Positions 1 to 8,382 of a stretch of DNA of 64,000 bases are shown piece after piece. The translations under genes and the position numbers were made by a program. The notes under the pieces are model-generated. The model was given only the letters and a program-made list of their open reading frames with translations, made no database searches and was not told where the DNA came from. The DNA is taken from positions 386,001-450,000 of the forward strand of contig NZ_CP039691.1 of the NCBI RefSeq assembly GCF_005145045.1, in the 5' to 3' direction. Source of the stretch: Agrobacterium larrymoorei (GTDB lineage: Bacteria; Pseudomonadota; Alphaproteobacteria; Rhizobiales; Rhizobiaceae). How positions within the stretch are numbered: the stretch's first letter is position 1; every line of letters starts with the position of its first letter.

Positions 1-1
1 A

Positions 2-667
2 TGCGAGCGTGTCTATGGTGGTGCCCTGCTTTCGAGCGGCAAGACCGTTCCGCTGAAGAACCGAATGAATGAAATGCAGGAGCGCAAGGATAGTCTTGGG
101 CTTGCTGCCGCCTCGCTGCTGCAGGATGGAATGACGGCCTTCATCGATGCCGGTTCGACCAATCTTGCCGTGGCAAGACATTTGGCAATAGGCATGAGGC
201 TGACCGTGATTACCAATACGCCGGTCATCGCCGCGGAGTTGATGGGGCGTTCCGGCATCGAACTGATCACAATCGGCGGCAGAATAGACCCGGCTGTCGG
301 TGCGGCAATCGATACCACAGCCATCCGTCAACTGGAGCAGATGCGTCCCGATCTCTGCATCGTCGGCGTTTGCGGGCTGACTTTGGAGCGCGGTCTGGCT
401 GCCGATATTTACGAGGATGCCGTTTTCAAGCGGCTTGCCTGCCAAGCCAGCGCCAAGGTTCTGGCCGCCATTACCAGCGGGAAACTTGGAACGGCCGCTG
501 CCTTCCACGTCGCACCGCTCGATCCGTCATTGACGCTTGTTCTGGAGCCGGGTGCGGATGCCGATTTCGTTCTTGGGCTCGAAGAAAAAGACCTCGACAT
601 CCATTTTGCGGGACACCCAGCCCGCTCATCATCCCATCCGCATTCATTGAAGGACCAGTCCCGATGA
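2..667 (+). CDS. DeoR-family transcriptional regulator, C-terminal part (5' truncated by window edge)
   Basis: Reading frame 2 is open from the window edge, so the N-terminal helix-turn-helix lies outside. What remains is the DeoR sugar-phosphate sensor domain: an opening RVYGGAL segment, then a run containing DAGSTN and the later GVCGLT segment, as in regulators that sense phosphorylated sugars through an isomerase-like fold. The stop codon overlaps the start of the downstream MFS gene (ATGA), so the two are translationally coupled and the regulator probably controls that exporter or the sugar it handles. The ligand cannot be told from sequence. Family call is firm; specificity unknown. Confidence 0.85.
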   Translation, partial: CERVYGGALLSSGKTVPLKNRMNEMQERKDSLGLAAASLLQDGMTAFIDAGSTNLAVARHLAIGMRLTVITNTPVIAAELMGRSGIELITIGGRIDPAVGAAIDTTAIRQLEQMRPDLCIVGVCGLTLERGLAADIYEDAVFKRLACQASAKVLAAITSGKLGTAAAFHVAPLDPSLTLVLEPGADADFVLGLEEKDLDIHFAGHPARSSSHPHSLKDQSR

Positions 668-1854
668 CCGGCTCTGCCACGCAGACAACCACCTCCACCC
701 GCATGCCCTATATGACGAGAACGCGTCTCGGCGTTTCTCTTCTCTTCCTCATGAATGGCTTCATGATGGGGTCCTGGGCGCCGATGATTCCCGAATTTGC
801 CAAGCGGCTGTCGCTGAGTGAGAGCGCGCTCGGCCTCGTCATCCTCGTCTTCGGCCTCGGCTCGCTGGCCTGCATGCCGATTGCCGGTTCGCAGATCGCC
901 CGCTTCGGTTCGCGCACGGTTACGCTCACCGTTGCCTTCATCTTCGTGCCGACACTCCTTCTCATCACTCTGTCGAATACGATCTGGGCGGGCGTCATCA
1001 CCGTGTTTCTCTTTGGCGGCCTGACGGGCGCGATGGATGTGGGGATGAATGCCAACGCCGTTGCCGTGGAGCGCAGCATGCGCCGGGCCATCATGTCCTC
1101 CTGCCATGCATTCTGGAGCCTTGGCGGCCTTCTCGGCGCGGGTCTCGGCGGTCTTCTCATCACCAAGGCTGGCATATACGGTCACGCAATCGCGCTCACA
1201 ATTATTGCCGCTATCCTGCTCGCTGTGGCATGGCCACGCGTCATGGTAGACCGTCCGCACCCGGAAGAGGAGCGCCCAAAGGGTGGTCTTCCCATGACGC
1301 CGCTGCCGTGGATCATTGGCATCATTGCACTATTCTCCATGATTCCAGAAGGCGCTATTCTCGATTGGGGCGCGCTTTATCTCCGCAACGAACTCGGTGC
1401 CTCGGTCGCATTCTCAGGCTTCGGCTTCGCCGCCTTCTCGATGACCATGGCCATCATGCGTTTTGCCGGCGATCTGGTGCGTGACCGGTTCGGCGCCGTT
1501 CGCACCCTGCAATTCTGCTCGGCCATGTCGATCCTCGGCCTTTTGATTGCAGGTCTCGCCGGAAATGCCTTCATCGCCATCGCGGGCTTTGCGATTGCGG
1601 GCATCGGTATCTCCAACATGGTGCCGATTGCCTTTTCCGCGGCTGGTAATATGCCGGGTCTCGCACCCGGTATCGGCCTCTCGGTCGTCACCACCATGGG
1701 TTATTCCGGCATTCTCGTTGCGCCGTCGGCCATCGGCTTCATTGCCGAACATACGGGTCTTGCCAGTGTCTTCATCGGCCTTCCACTGCTGCACATCGTG
1801 GTTTTTTCGCTCGCCAAGCTCGCGCGCCATGCCGATGGGGCAAGCGGCCACTGA
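664..1854 (+). CDS. MFS transporter, YbjJ-like
   Basis: A 396-residue inner-membrane protein with about twelve hydrophobic segments, resembling the YbjJ branch of the major facilitator superfamily in length and in conserved stretches such as the GxxGxMDVGMNANAVAVE region after the fourth membrane segment. The start at 664 is chosen because an AAGGA ribosome site precedes it and it overlaps the regulator stop by four bases. A longer open frame runs upstream to 370 but lies inside the DeoR gene and is not protein-like. Substrate unknown; pairing with a DeoR regulator suggests a sugar or sugar derivative. Confidence 0.85.
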   Translation: MTGSATQTTTSTRMPYMTRTRLGVSLLFLMNGFMMGSWAPMIPEFAKRLSLSESALGLVILVFGLGSLACMPIAGSQIARFGSRTVTLTVAFIFVPTLLLITLSNTIWAGVITVFLFGGLTGAMDVGMNANAVAVERSMRRAIMSSCHAFWSLGGLLGAGLGGLLITKAGIYGHAIALTIIAAILLAVAWPRVMVDRPHPEEERPKGGLPMTPLPWIIGIIALFSMIPEGAILDWGALYLRNELGASVAFSGFGFAAFSMTMAIMRFAGDLVRDRFGAVRTLQFCSAMSILGLLIAGLAGNAFIAIAGFAIAGIGISNMVPIAFSAAGNMPGLAPGIGLSVVTTMGYSGILVAPSAIGFIAEHTGLASVFIGLPLLHIVVFSLAKLARHADGASGH

Positions 1855-1873
1855 CGTACACCTTTATCTTTAA

Positions 1874-1900
1874 CATGGCGGAGTCTCGAATTTCGCCATG
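1874..1900 (+). other. Hairpin after the MFS gene
   Basis: Seven-base perfect arms (CATGGCG at 1874-1880, CGCCATG at 1894-1900) lie 20 bases after the MFS stop. No T-run follows, so it is not a standard intrinsic terminator. It may stabilise the 3' end of the upstream transcript. Confidence 0.35.
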
Positions 1901-1937
1901 ATTGCGGTAAAGTAGGAGTTGATTGCTTCGATTGTTG

Positions 1938-1955
1938 ACAAGGCGCGCGCCTTGT
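1938..1955. promoter_or_regulatory. 18-bp perfect palindrome upstream of ispG
   Basis: Positions 1938-1955 read the same on both strands (ACAAGGCGC and its complement). It lies 45 bases before the ispG start, in the 145-base gap after the MFS gene. A perfect even palindrome of this size suits a dimeric repressor or processing site better than an RNA hairpin, since no loop bases remain. No known box is recognised. Confidence 0.35.
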
Positions 1956-1999
1956 TCCACCTGAATGATCAAGTTTTACCGTTATTCGCAGAGAAGAAT

Positions 2000-3250
2000 A
2001 TGACGTCACACGCCGATTACGATCCCAAGCCACGCCGCGCTTCCGTCGCTGTCGATGTGGGCGGTGTTATCGTGGGCGGCGGTGCGCCGGTCGTGGTGCA
2101 GTCCATGACCAACACGGACACTGCCGATATCGACGGAACGGTGCAGCAGGTCGCGGCATTGTTCCGTGCCGGATCGGAAATGGTCCGCATCACGGTAGAT
2201 CGCGATGAGAGCGCGGCAGCTGTTCCGAAAATCCGTGAGCGCCTGCTGCGGATCGGCATGGATGTGCCGCTGATCGGGGATTTCCACTATATCGGCCACA
2301 AGCTTCTGGCGGATCACCCCGCTTGCGCTGAAGCTCTGGCGAAATATCGCATCAACCCGGGCAATGTCGGTTTCAAGGACAAAAAGGACAAGCAGTTCGG
2401 TGATATCATCGAAATGGCGATCCGTTACGACAAGCCGGTGCGCATCGGTGTCAATTGGGGTTCGCTCGATCAGGAACTTCTGACCACGCTGATGGACAAG
2501 AACAAGGAAGAGGGTTTTCCGCTCTCCGCCCGTCAGGTCACGCGTGAGGCCATTGTTCAGTCCGCATTGATTTCCGCCGAGCTTGCCGAGGATATCGGCC
2601 TGCCGCGCAACCGCATCATCCTGTCCGCCAAGGTCAGTCAGGTGCAGGATCTGATTGCGGTGTATTCGATGCTATCGGAGCGGTCGAACCACGCGCTGCA
2701 TCTGGGCCTGACCGAAGCTGGCATGGGCTCGAAGGGCATCGTCGCATCGTCGGCGGCCATGGGTTATGTGTTGCAGCACGGCATTGGTGACACGATCCGC
2801 GTCTCGCTGACGCCGGAGCCGAATGGTGACCGTACCCGCGAAGTGCAGGTGGCGCAGGAATTGCTGCAGGTTATGGGCTTTCGACAGTTCATTCCGGTGG
2901 TTGCGGCCTGTCCCGGATGCGGACGCACCACGTCTACCGTGTTTCAGGAACTGGCGCAGAACATTCAGAACGACATTCGCAAAAACATGCCGGTCTGGCG
3001 TGAGAAATATCCGGGTGTCGAAGCGCTGAATGTTGCGGTCATGGGCTGCATCGTCAATGGCCCCGGTGAGAGCAAGCATGCCGATATCGGCATTTCGCTG
3101 CCGGGCACCGGCGAAACGCCCGCCGCTCCCGTCTTCATCGACGGTGAGAAGGCGTTGACGTTGCGCGGTCCTGATATCGCCAAGGATTTCGAGGCGCTCG
3201 TTATCGACTACATCGAAAAACGTTTCGGTCAAAAGGATGCGGCGGAGTGA
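2000..3250 (+). CDS. ispG: 4-hydroxy-3-methylbut-2-en-1-yl diphosphate synthase (flavodoxin)
   Basis: A 416-residue IspG/GcpE enzyme, penultimate step of the MEP isoprenoid pathway: it reduces the cyclic diphosphate MEcPP to HMBPP using a [4Fe-4S] cluster. The cluster ligands are visible as CPGCG (Cys304 and Cys307) and [10 protein letters not shown] (Cys350), the latter with the conserved glutamate. The N-terminal barrel has VQSMTNTDT and the GNVG motif. The ATG at 2000 is preferred to an upstream TTG at 1919 because the intervening residues are not conserved-looking and GAGAAGA sits just upstream. The prenyl synthase at 22875 uses products of this pathway. Confidence 0.97.
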   Translation: MTSHADYDPKPRRASVAVDVGGVIVGGGAPVVVQSMTNTDTADIDGTVQQVAALFRAGSEMVRITVDRDESAAAVPKIRERLLRIGMDVPLIGDFHYIGHKLLADHPACAEALAKYRINPGNVGFKDKKDKQFGDIIEMAIRYDKPVRIGVNWGSLDQELLTTLMDKNKEEGFPLSARQVTREAIVQSALISAELAEDIGLPRNRIILSAKVSQVQDLIAVYSMLSERSNHALHLGLTEAGMGSKGIVASSAAMGYVLQHGIGDTIRVSLTPEPNGDRTREVQVAQELLQVMGFRQFIPVVAACPGCGRTTSTVFQELAQNIQNDIRKNMPVWREKYPGVEALNVAVMGCIVNGPGESKHADIGISLPGTGETPAAPVFIDGEKALTLRGPDIAKDFEALVIDYIEKRFGQKDAAE

Positions 3251-3318
3251 GTATCGACCGCGAAAATGCCGGAATTCATCTGTCTTACCTCCTGAAACTC
3301 TGAGGAGCACTGGAATTC

Positions 3319-3984
3319 ATGATCAAGAAGTTTGCTGTTCTCGCGCTTGCCGCAACCTACCTCTCTGCCTGCACCACCACCGACCCCTATACCGGTGAGC
3401 AGAAGACATCCAATATGGCAGGCGGTGCCGGTCTCGGCGCTCTCGCTGGTGCTGTTGGCGGCCTTGCCATCGGCGGCGGCAACAAGGGCCGTAACGCGCT
3501 GATCGGCGCCGGCATCGGCGCTCTCGCCGGTGGCGCCATCGGCGGCTATATGGACAATCAGGAAGCCGAACTTCGCCAGCAGTTGCAGAATACGGGCGTT
3601 TCCGTGACCCGCCGTGGCGACAGCATCGTTCTCAACATGCCGTCCAACGTCACCTTCGCAACGGATCAGGATCAGGTGATCCCGCCGTTCTACCCAACGC
3701 TGAACTCGGTCGCAATCGTGCTGAACAAGTTCAACAAGACCTATATCGACATCAACGGCCACACGGATTCCACCGGCAGCCTTGCGCATAACCAGGCCCT
3801 CTCCGAGCGCCGCGCCGCATCGGTCGCCAATTACCTAGGCGAACGCGGCGGTGTCGATCAGCGCCGCATCTCCACCATGGGCTTCGGCCCATCGCAGCCG
3901 ATTGCCTCCAACGCAACAGCAGACGGCCGCGCACAGAACCGCCGCGTCGAAGTGCTGATTTCGCCGCTTACGCAGAACGGTTGA
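3319..3984 (+). CDS. OmpA-family outer-membrane lipoprotein
   Basis: A 221-residue protein with a lipoprotein signal (lipobox LSAC, Cys18), then a glycine- and alanine-rich membrane-associated segment (about residues 35-75, glycine-zipper-like) and a C-terminal OmpA/MotB peptidoglycan-binding domain (about 110-215). The domain carries the diaminopimelate-contact signature NGHTDSTG and NRRVEV. Most likely the lipid anchor sits in the outer membrane and the OmpA domain grips peptidoglycan, as in YiaD-like proteins. It has its own gap on both sides and appears monocistronic. Confidence 0.92.
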   Translation: MIKKFAVLALAATYLSACTTTDPYTGEQKTSNMAGGAGLGALAGAVGGLAIGGGNKGRNALIGAGIGALAGGAIGGYMDNQEAELRQQLQNTGVSVTRRGDSIVLNMPSNVTFATDQDQVIPPFYPTLNSVAIVLNKFNKTYIDINGHTDSTGSLAHNQALSERRAASVANYLGERGGVDQRRISTMGFGPSQPIASNATADGRAQNRRVEVLISPLTQNG

Positions 3985-4024
3985 TGATTAACAGAGCGCT
4001 GTTGGGCTTGACCTGACAGCGTTC

Positions 4025-4309
4025 TCAACCTTGGCAGCGTTGCTTGTCTAGGTCGGCGACCTCTTGCGCCGAAGCGTTGAGATTATTGGTAACGAGACGC
4101 AGGGTTTTGCTGGTCTTCAATTGCACGGTCACGATGCTCGCCGGTTCCTAGGCGAAGCCGACACCGCATCGACTGGTATTCGACCATCAGCCGAAGTCAT
4201 AATAAGCCGGATCGTAGGATCCGGGATAATCTCTATCTGTCGGGCAGACAGAGCCGAAAACAGGGTCACCACCGATTGACATTGATATCGGCAAGCGTGG
4301 CGCCAACAT
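4025..4309 (-). pseudogene. Possible decayed coding remnant
   Basis: On the minus strand one frame holds two short protein-like pieces separated by in-frame stops: a 40-residue piece (start ATG ending at 4309, stop at 4187) ending in a tyrosine-, proline- and aspartate-rich tail (YPGSYDPAYYDFG), and a 35-residue piece (GTG at 4132 to stop at 4025) with VTVQLKTSKTLRLVTNN. Just upstream a neighbouring frame reads GATLADINVN, which would join the first piece by a one-base shift. This looks like a small gene broken by frameshift and stops, or two tiny genes; chance is not excluded. Confidence 0.2.
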
Positions 4310-4561
4310 CGCGCGCGCCGACTTGATAAAGGCTGTGCCTTTTGGCTCGGAAGGGGCTTCGACCTCGCGCAGGCTCGCGGCTACGGCTAGCTAGCCAAAG
4401 ATAGCGAAAGAAACTGCCCTGAGTACCGAACCGCCGTATGCGGTGGTCTGCCTTATGCCCATCCACAGGCTTTTCGAAAACAGATGACGGAATATCCCTG
4501 TTCCAGTGGTGATCGCTATTCTGATGGCGCATGACGCGGCTTTTTAGCGCGCCTTGATAAC

Positions 4562-4594
4562 CAAAACAAAAAAGGCGGCCCGAAGACCGCCTTT
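4562..4594 (-). terminator. Intrinsic terminator of rplS
   Basis: Arms AAAGGCGG and CCGCCTTT (4571-4594) close an 8-base loop. On the minus strand the stem is followed by a T-rich run. It lies 24 bases after the rplS stop. Confidence 0.9.
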
Positions 4595-4617
4595 CTGGAA
4601 TTCCTAAAAGGAAAATC

Positions 4618-5163
4618 TTATTCAGCTGCACCTTCAGCAGCCTTTGCTGCTGCGGCTTCTTCAGCTGCCTTGGCTTCAGCGGCTTCTGCTGCTGCCTTTT
4701 CGGCGGCCAGAGCCTGTGCTGCTGCAACCTTTTCAGCTTCGATGCGAGCCTTTTCCTCGGCAGCGGCCTGGCGCTCTGCATCGTTGAGCTTGCGAGCGCG
4801 AACGCCGGTGTCTTCAACGATACGTGCGGACTTACCGCGACGGTCGCGCAGGTAGTAGAGCTTCGCGCGGCGAACCTTACCACGGCGAACGATCTCAACG
4901 CCTTCAACCAGCGGAGAGTAAACCGGGAATACGCGCTCTACGCCTTCGCCGTAGGAGATCTTGCGAACGGTGAAGTTTTCGTTGAGACCGCCACCCGAAC
5001 GGGCAATGACAACGCCTTCATAGGCCTGAACGCGGGTACGGTTACCTTCGGTAACGCGAACGTTGACGCGAACCGTGTCGCCCGGGGAAAATTCAGGAAG
5101 CTTGCGCTTGGCTTCGATCTTGGCGGCCTGTTCGGCTTCCAGCTGTGCGATAATATTGGTCAT
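4618..5163 (-). CDS. rplS: 50S ribosomal protein L19 with alanine/glutamate-rich C-terminal tail
   Basis: L19 sits at the 30S-50S interface. Residues 1-115 match the family ([13 protein letters not shown], the [17 protein letters not shown] segment, [14 protein letters not shown]). Residues 130-181 are an added low-complexity tail of A, E and K, so the protein is 181 residues against about 115-125 in most bacteria. Start is fixed by GAGG six bases upstream. It is a single gene with its own terminator, separated from trmD by the TauE-type gene on the other strand, whereas in many bacteria rplS directly follows trmD. Confidence 0.98.
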   Translation of the reverse strand: MTNIIAQLEAEQAAKIEAKRKLPEFSPGDTVRVNVRVTEGNRTRVQAYEGVVIARSGGGLNENFTVRKISYGEGVERVFPVYSPLVEGVEIVRRGKVRRAKLYYLRDRRGKSARIVEDTGVRARKLNDAERQAAAEEKARIEAEKVAAAQALAAEKAAAEAAEAKAAEEAAAAKAAEGAAE

Positions 5164-5523
5164 GTTAACCTCTGATTTCTTCTGAAACAGCCAGAGCGCT
5201 CAACGATCATTCCTTGGGTCAATGCCTTGGAATTATGCCTTGCGGCAGGAGCGGTTCACCGTTCTTTGCTTTCGGTCTATGGGGCAAACCCCAATTCCAC
5301 GCGGGGGCATACAGCAAGAAGCCGCCTTTGTCATCCCTTTCGTGACAATAATTTGTCAGCCAGAGCATTTCCGCTTTTCTCCGAAACGCGAAAAAGCTCC
5401 AGCTCTTTGCTTGACGCATTGTCCGGACGCAAAACCGCTTCGCACTTTTGCTGGAAATGCTCTGGCACCCGATTGCCGGGAATCTTGGGACCGGATATGC
5501 AAATGGACAACTCGGGAGGGGTC
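5164..5523. other. 360-base gap between rplS and the TauE-type gene
   Basis: Divergent upstream region of rplS (minus) and the permease (plus). It contains a 104-base mosaic palindromic repeat at 5361-5464, listed separately. No protein-like frame is seen. Confidence 0.6.
5361..5464. repeat. RIME-like mosaic palindromic repeat (about 104 bp)
   Basis: The ends are 12-base perfect inverted repeats (CAGAGCATTTCC at 5361-5372 and its complement at 5453-5464). The interior holds further short complementary arms and the core AAAACCGCTTCGCACTTTT, which recurs with one change at 60585-60603. Size, terminal palindromes and intergenic location fit the Rhizobium-specific intergenic mosaic elements (RIME) known from Rhizobiaceae. 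Confidence 0.75.
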
Positions 5524-6270
5524 ATGTCCATCGCTATCATTCTGCTTCTCTTTACGAGCGGCTTCCTGTCCGGTGCCGTCAACGCGATTGCAGGCGGAGG
5601 CACCTTCCTCACCTTTGGCGCCATGACGGTTGCGGGTATCGCACCGATCTCGGCCAACGCAACCTCATCCATCGTCCAATTTCCGGGCTATGTCACATCC
5701 GTCATCGCTTATTGGCCGGAAATTCGAGCGCACTGGAAGGGCGCAATCCTCCTCTCGATATTATCGATCCTCGGCTCGACAGCGGGAGCGCTGCTACTGC
5801 TTTCGCTCGACAACCCCTCCTTCCGCCAGATGGTGCCGTGGCTCCTGCTGGCCGCAACAGCCCTCTTCGCTGCGGGACCATGGCTGCGCCCTCGCACAGC
5901 CGGAGAACACCCCACCAGCAATGCCGCAAGCCTCATCGGCCAGTTCTTCACCTCCATCTATGGCGGATTTTTTGGTGCGGGCATGGGCATCATGATGCTG
6001 GCTGTGCTGGGCCTCACCGCAGGCGGCACCTATCATCACCTCAACGCGCTGAAAAACCTGCTGGCCGTCGTCATCGCAGCAGTGGCCATTGTTGTCTTCG
6101 TCGGTGGTGGTGTGGTCGCATGGCATGCGGCACTGATCATGATTCCCGCATCAGCACTCGGTGGCTATAGCGGGGTTTATGTGGCCCGACGTGTTCCGCA
6201 ATGGATCGTCCGCGCACTGGTGATCACGGTCGGCCTGCTACTGACGGGCTATTATTTCTTCACAGGCTGA
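5524..6270 (+). CDS. TauE/SafE-family (TSUP) membrane permease
   Basis: A 248-residue polytopic protein with about eight hydrophobic segments and the family's paired halves, each with a glycine-rich loop ([16 protein letters not shown] near residue 20 and [13 protein letters not shown] near 145). Family members are thought to move sulfite, sulfonates or other small organosulfur anions across the inner membrane. The ATG at 5524 follows GGGAGGGG. Its last 19 bases overlap the 3' end of trmD on the other strand. No sulfur genes adjoin it, so the substrate is open. Confidence 0.85.
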   Translation: MSIAIILLLFTSGFLSGAVNAIAGGGTFLTFGAMTVAGIAPISANATSSIVQFPGYVTSVIAYWPEIRAHWKGAILLSILSILGSTAGALLLLSLDNPSFRQMVPWLLLAATALFAAGPWLRPRTAGEHPTSNAASLIGQFFTSIYGGFFGAGMGIMMLAVLGLTAGGTYHHLNALKNLLAVVIAAVAIVVFVGGGVVAWHAALIMIPASALGGYSGVYVARRVPQWIVRALVITVGLLLTGYYFFTG

Positions 6271-6950
6271 AGGTCCGCCAGCAAATCCGGGCGGCGTTCT
6301 TTCGTGAGTGCCAGCGCCTGCTCGTGCCGCCATTTCTCTATCAGCTTATGATTGCCGGAAGTCAGAACGGCAGGAATCTCGCGCTCTTCCCAAATTTGCG
6401 GGCGGGTATAATGCGGATGCTCCAAGAGCCCGCCCTCGAAACTTTCATGCGCGCCCGAGAGATCGTTGCCCATCACGCCGGGAATGATGCGGACCACGGC
6501 ATCGAGCAGCGTCAGAGCTGCAGGCTCTCCACCTGAGAGAATATAATCGCCGATGCAAACCTCTTCGAGACCGCGCGCATCGATCACCCGCTGGTCTACA
6601 CCTTCGAAACGTCCACAGACGATGATCACGCCTTCGCCAGTTGCAAGTTCGCGCACGCGTTCCTGTGTCAGCGGTTTGCCGCGCGGGCTCATCAGCAGCC
6701 GGGGGCGCGTATCGCCCTCGGAAACAGCATCGATTGCCGCCGCCAGCACATCGGGCTTCAGCACCATACCAGCGCCGCCACCCGCAGGCGTATCGTCCAC
6801 GCTGCGATGCTTGTCGGTGGCGAAGTCGCGGATTTGCACCGGCTCCATGCTCCACTGGCCGCGCTCCAGCGCTTTGCCTGCGAGGGAATAGGACAAATGG
6901 CCCGGAAACATTTCCGGGTAGAGCGTCAGCACGGTTGCCTTGAAGCTCAT
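6252..6950 (-). CDS. trmD: tRNA (guanine-N1)-methyltransferase
   Basis: A 232-residue SPOUT enzyme that makes m1G37 in tRNAs reading CUN, CCN and CGG codons, preventing +1 frameshifts. The S-adenosylmethionine knot is seen in [20 protein letters not shown] and the [13 protein letters not shown] segment. The ATG at 6950 gives [17 protein letters not shown], the family N-terminus, and lies four bases after the rimM stop. It ends the ffh-aroQ-rpsP-rimM-trmD run; its 3' end overlaps the convergent permease gene by 19 bases, with no terminator between. Confidence 0.97.
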   Translation of the reverse strand: MSFKATVLTLYPEMFPGHLSYSLAGKALERGQWSMEPVQIRDFATDKHRSVDDTPAGGGAGMVLKPDVLAAAIDAVSEGDTRPRLLMSPRGKPLTQERVRELATGEGVIIVCGRFEGVDQRVIDARGLEEVCIGDYILSGGEPAALTLLDAVVRIIPGVMGNDLSGAHESFEGGLLEHPHYTRPQIWEEREIPAVLTSGNHKLIEKWRHEQALALTKERRPDLLADLQPVKK

Positions 6951-6954
6951 CGGC

Positions 6955-7530
6955 TTATTTCTTGCTCTTGCCGAAGATCGGATGATCGGGATCATCCTTG
7001 CCATCTTCCGGGTTATCGATCAGCCCAGCAGCAAAGGGGTCGATCAAAATCTTGCCGCCTTCCAGATCGATTTCCAGCACGGCTGCCTCGGTGAAAGGTA
7101 TAAGCGCCGGGCGACGGCCCGCACCCTTCAGTTCCAGCAGATCACCTGCGCCGAAATCATAGACGGCACTGACGGCGCCATAGCTCTTGCCATCGGCATC
7201 GACCACGTCGAGACCTTCGAGATCGGTGTAAAAGAACTCATCCTCGTCCAGATCGTCATCGGGCAGATTATCGCGATCGATGAAAAGTTCGAGACCATTC
7301 AGTGCCTCGGCAGCGTTGCGGTCGTTGACGCCGCGGAAACGCACGATGACGACGGTCTTTGCTTCGCGGATTTCCAGAATTTCAAACACGCGGCCATCGG
7401 CAGCGACCAGATTGCCGTAATCGCCGAGCGCCGTCGGATCGTCCGTATAGGAACTGACCCGCACTTCGCCGCGCAAACCTTGCGCTGCGCCAATCTTGGC
7501 CATGAGAATCGGGTTTTCCAGCTTTGCCAT
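6955..7530 (-). CDS. rimM: Ribosome maturation factor RimM
   Basis: A 191-residue 30S assembly factor that binds S19 and helps mature the 3' domain of 16S rRNA. The N-terminal RimM barrel begins [16 protein letters not shown] (about residue 10) and the C-terminal PRC-barrel carries [19 protein letters not shown] and the LIPFTEA segment. Start ATG at 7530 is chosen because the family N-terminal motif follows ten residues on. A strong hairpin lies between it and rpsP upstream, so rpsP and rimM output may be uncoupled. Confidence 0.97.
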   Translation of the reverse strand: MAKLENPILMAKIGAAQGLRGEVRVSSYTDDPTALGDYGNLVAADGRVFEILEIREAKTVVIVRFRGVNDRNAAEALNGLELFIDRDNLPDDDLDEDEFFYTDLEGLDVVDADGKSYGAVSAVYDFGAGDLLELKGAGRRPALIPFTEAAVLEIDLEGGKILIDPFAAGLIDNPEDGKDDPDHPIFGKSKK

Positions 7531-7598
7531 CGGACCGTCCGTTATTGCGTGTTCCGCTTTTGCTTTTAAGCCCAACCAAGCGGAATTAAAACATGAAA

Positions 7599-7627
7599 AC
7601 GGGTGGCGCGGAAACCGCACCACCCGT
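7599..7627 (-). terminator. Terminator-like hairpin between rpsP and rimM
   Basis: Minus-strand arms ACGGGTGGTGCGG and CCGCGCCACCCGT close a 3-base loop, with one mismatch, then TTTTCATGTTTT. It begins 20 bases after the rpsP stop and ends about 70 bases before rimM. The position suits partial termination or 3'-end protection of a highly expressed rpsP message. Confidence 0.7.
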
Positions 7628-7647
7628 CTTTGAATTCAGACTGTCGA

Positions 7648-8025
7648 TTACTCGGCAGCGGATGCTTCAGCGGCAGCAGCAGCGGCGTCTTCAGCCTTCT
7701 GCTTCTTCTCGGCAACGCGCTCGAGAGCCTTCTTGCCTGGCTTTGCCTTTTCAGGGTTGTTGCGTGCGTCGCGCGTGGTGATGCCAGCTTCTGCGAGGAA
7801 GCGCAGAACGCGGTCGGTCGGCTGTGCGCCCTTTGCAAGCCATTCCTTTACCAGGTCGGCATTGATCTGGATGCGGTCGGCGTTGTCCTTGGCCAGCATC
7901 GGGTTCCAGGAACCGACCTTCTCGAGGAAACGGCCGTCGCGTGGCGAACGGGCGTCAGCAACAACGATCTGGTAGTACGGGCGCTTCTTGGAACCACCGC
8001 GTGCGAGACGAATTTTCAGTGCCAT
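7648..8025 (-). CDS. rpsP: 30S ribosomal protein S16 with acidic alanine-rich tail
   Basis: Residues 1-80 are canonical S16 ([18 protein letters not shown], then the [12 protein letters not shown] segment), an early-binding 30S assembly protein. Residues 95-125 are an added K/E/A-rich tail, making it 125 residues against about 80-90 in most bacteria. A strong AAGGAG precedes the ATG at 8025. It follows the chorismate mutase gene by 33 bases and precedes rimM, the factor that assembles the same subunit. Confidence 0.98.
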   Translation of the reverse strand: MALKIRLARGGSKKRPYYQIVVADARSPRDGRFLEKVGSWNPMLAKDNADRIQINADLVKEWLAKGAQPTDRVLRFLAEAGITTRDARNNPEKAKPGKKALERVAEKKQKAEDAAAAAAEASAAE

Positions 8026-8058
8026 GTTGAGTTCTCCTTATAATGGCTTGCCCGCCGG

Positions 8059-8376
8059 TCAGGCGGTCTTGTCGAGGCCGCTGTGTTCAGCGGCGATTGC
8101 TTCATGATGCCGGATGACTTCCTTGATGATGAAGTTCAGGAACTTCTCGGCGAAATCCGGATCCAGATCGGCGTCCTTGGCCAGACGGCGAAGGCGTTCG
8201 ATCTGGTATTCTTCGCGCGCCGGGTCCGCCGGCGGCAATTCGTAAGTGGCTTTGAGAACGCCGACAGCCTTTGTGCGCTGAAACCGTTCCGCCAGCATGT
8301 GCACCAGTGCGGCATCGATATTATCGATGGACTGGCGGTATTCAGAGAGTTTTGCTTTCACTTCGGTATTAGTCAT
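8059..8376 (-). CDS. Chorismate mutase, AroQ type
   Basis: A 105-residue all-helical enzyme converting chorismate to prephenate on the way to Phe and Tyr. Visible catalytic positions by comparison with E. coli AroQ: Arg in ERFQRT, Lys in GVLKATY, and the Asp-x-x-Arg-Glu group in DPAREEY. The position of the usual C-terminal active-site Gln seems to be His in IRHHEA. It starts 6 bases after ffh. No prephenate dehydratase is fused. Its placement between ffh and rpsP is unrelated in function and may only borrow expression. Confidence 0.9.
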   Translation of the reverse strand: MTNTEVKAKLSEYRQSIDNIDAALVHMLAERFQRTKAVGVLKATYELPPADPAREEYQIERLRRLAKDADLDPDFAEKFLNFIIKEVIRHHEAIAAEHSGLDKTA

Positions 8377-8382
8377 GATCGC

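Larger units (their letters stand above)
3985..4617. other. 633-base gap between the OmpA lipoprotein gene and rplS
   Basis: No convincing intact gene. It holds the rplS terminator at the right end, a short inverted repeat around a GGATCC site near 4210-4222, and on the minus strand scraps of protein-like sequence described separately. The stretch 4320-4560 shows nothing I can assign. Confidence 0.5.

Noticed and set aside
1919..1999. Longer ispG start at a TTG 27 codons upstream
   Set aside because: The added residues are not family-like and cover the palindrome; the ATG at 2000 has a ribosome site.
4064..4279. 71-codon plus-strand frame in the OmpA-rplS gap
   Set aside because: No domain and no ribosome site; the opposite strand has more protein-like scraps.
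5462..5477. Sigma-54-like promoter TGGCAC...TTGC before the TauE-type gene
   Set aside because: Spacing between GG and GC is one base short of the strict 10-base rule, and it falls at the end of the repeat element.
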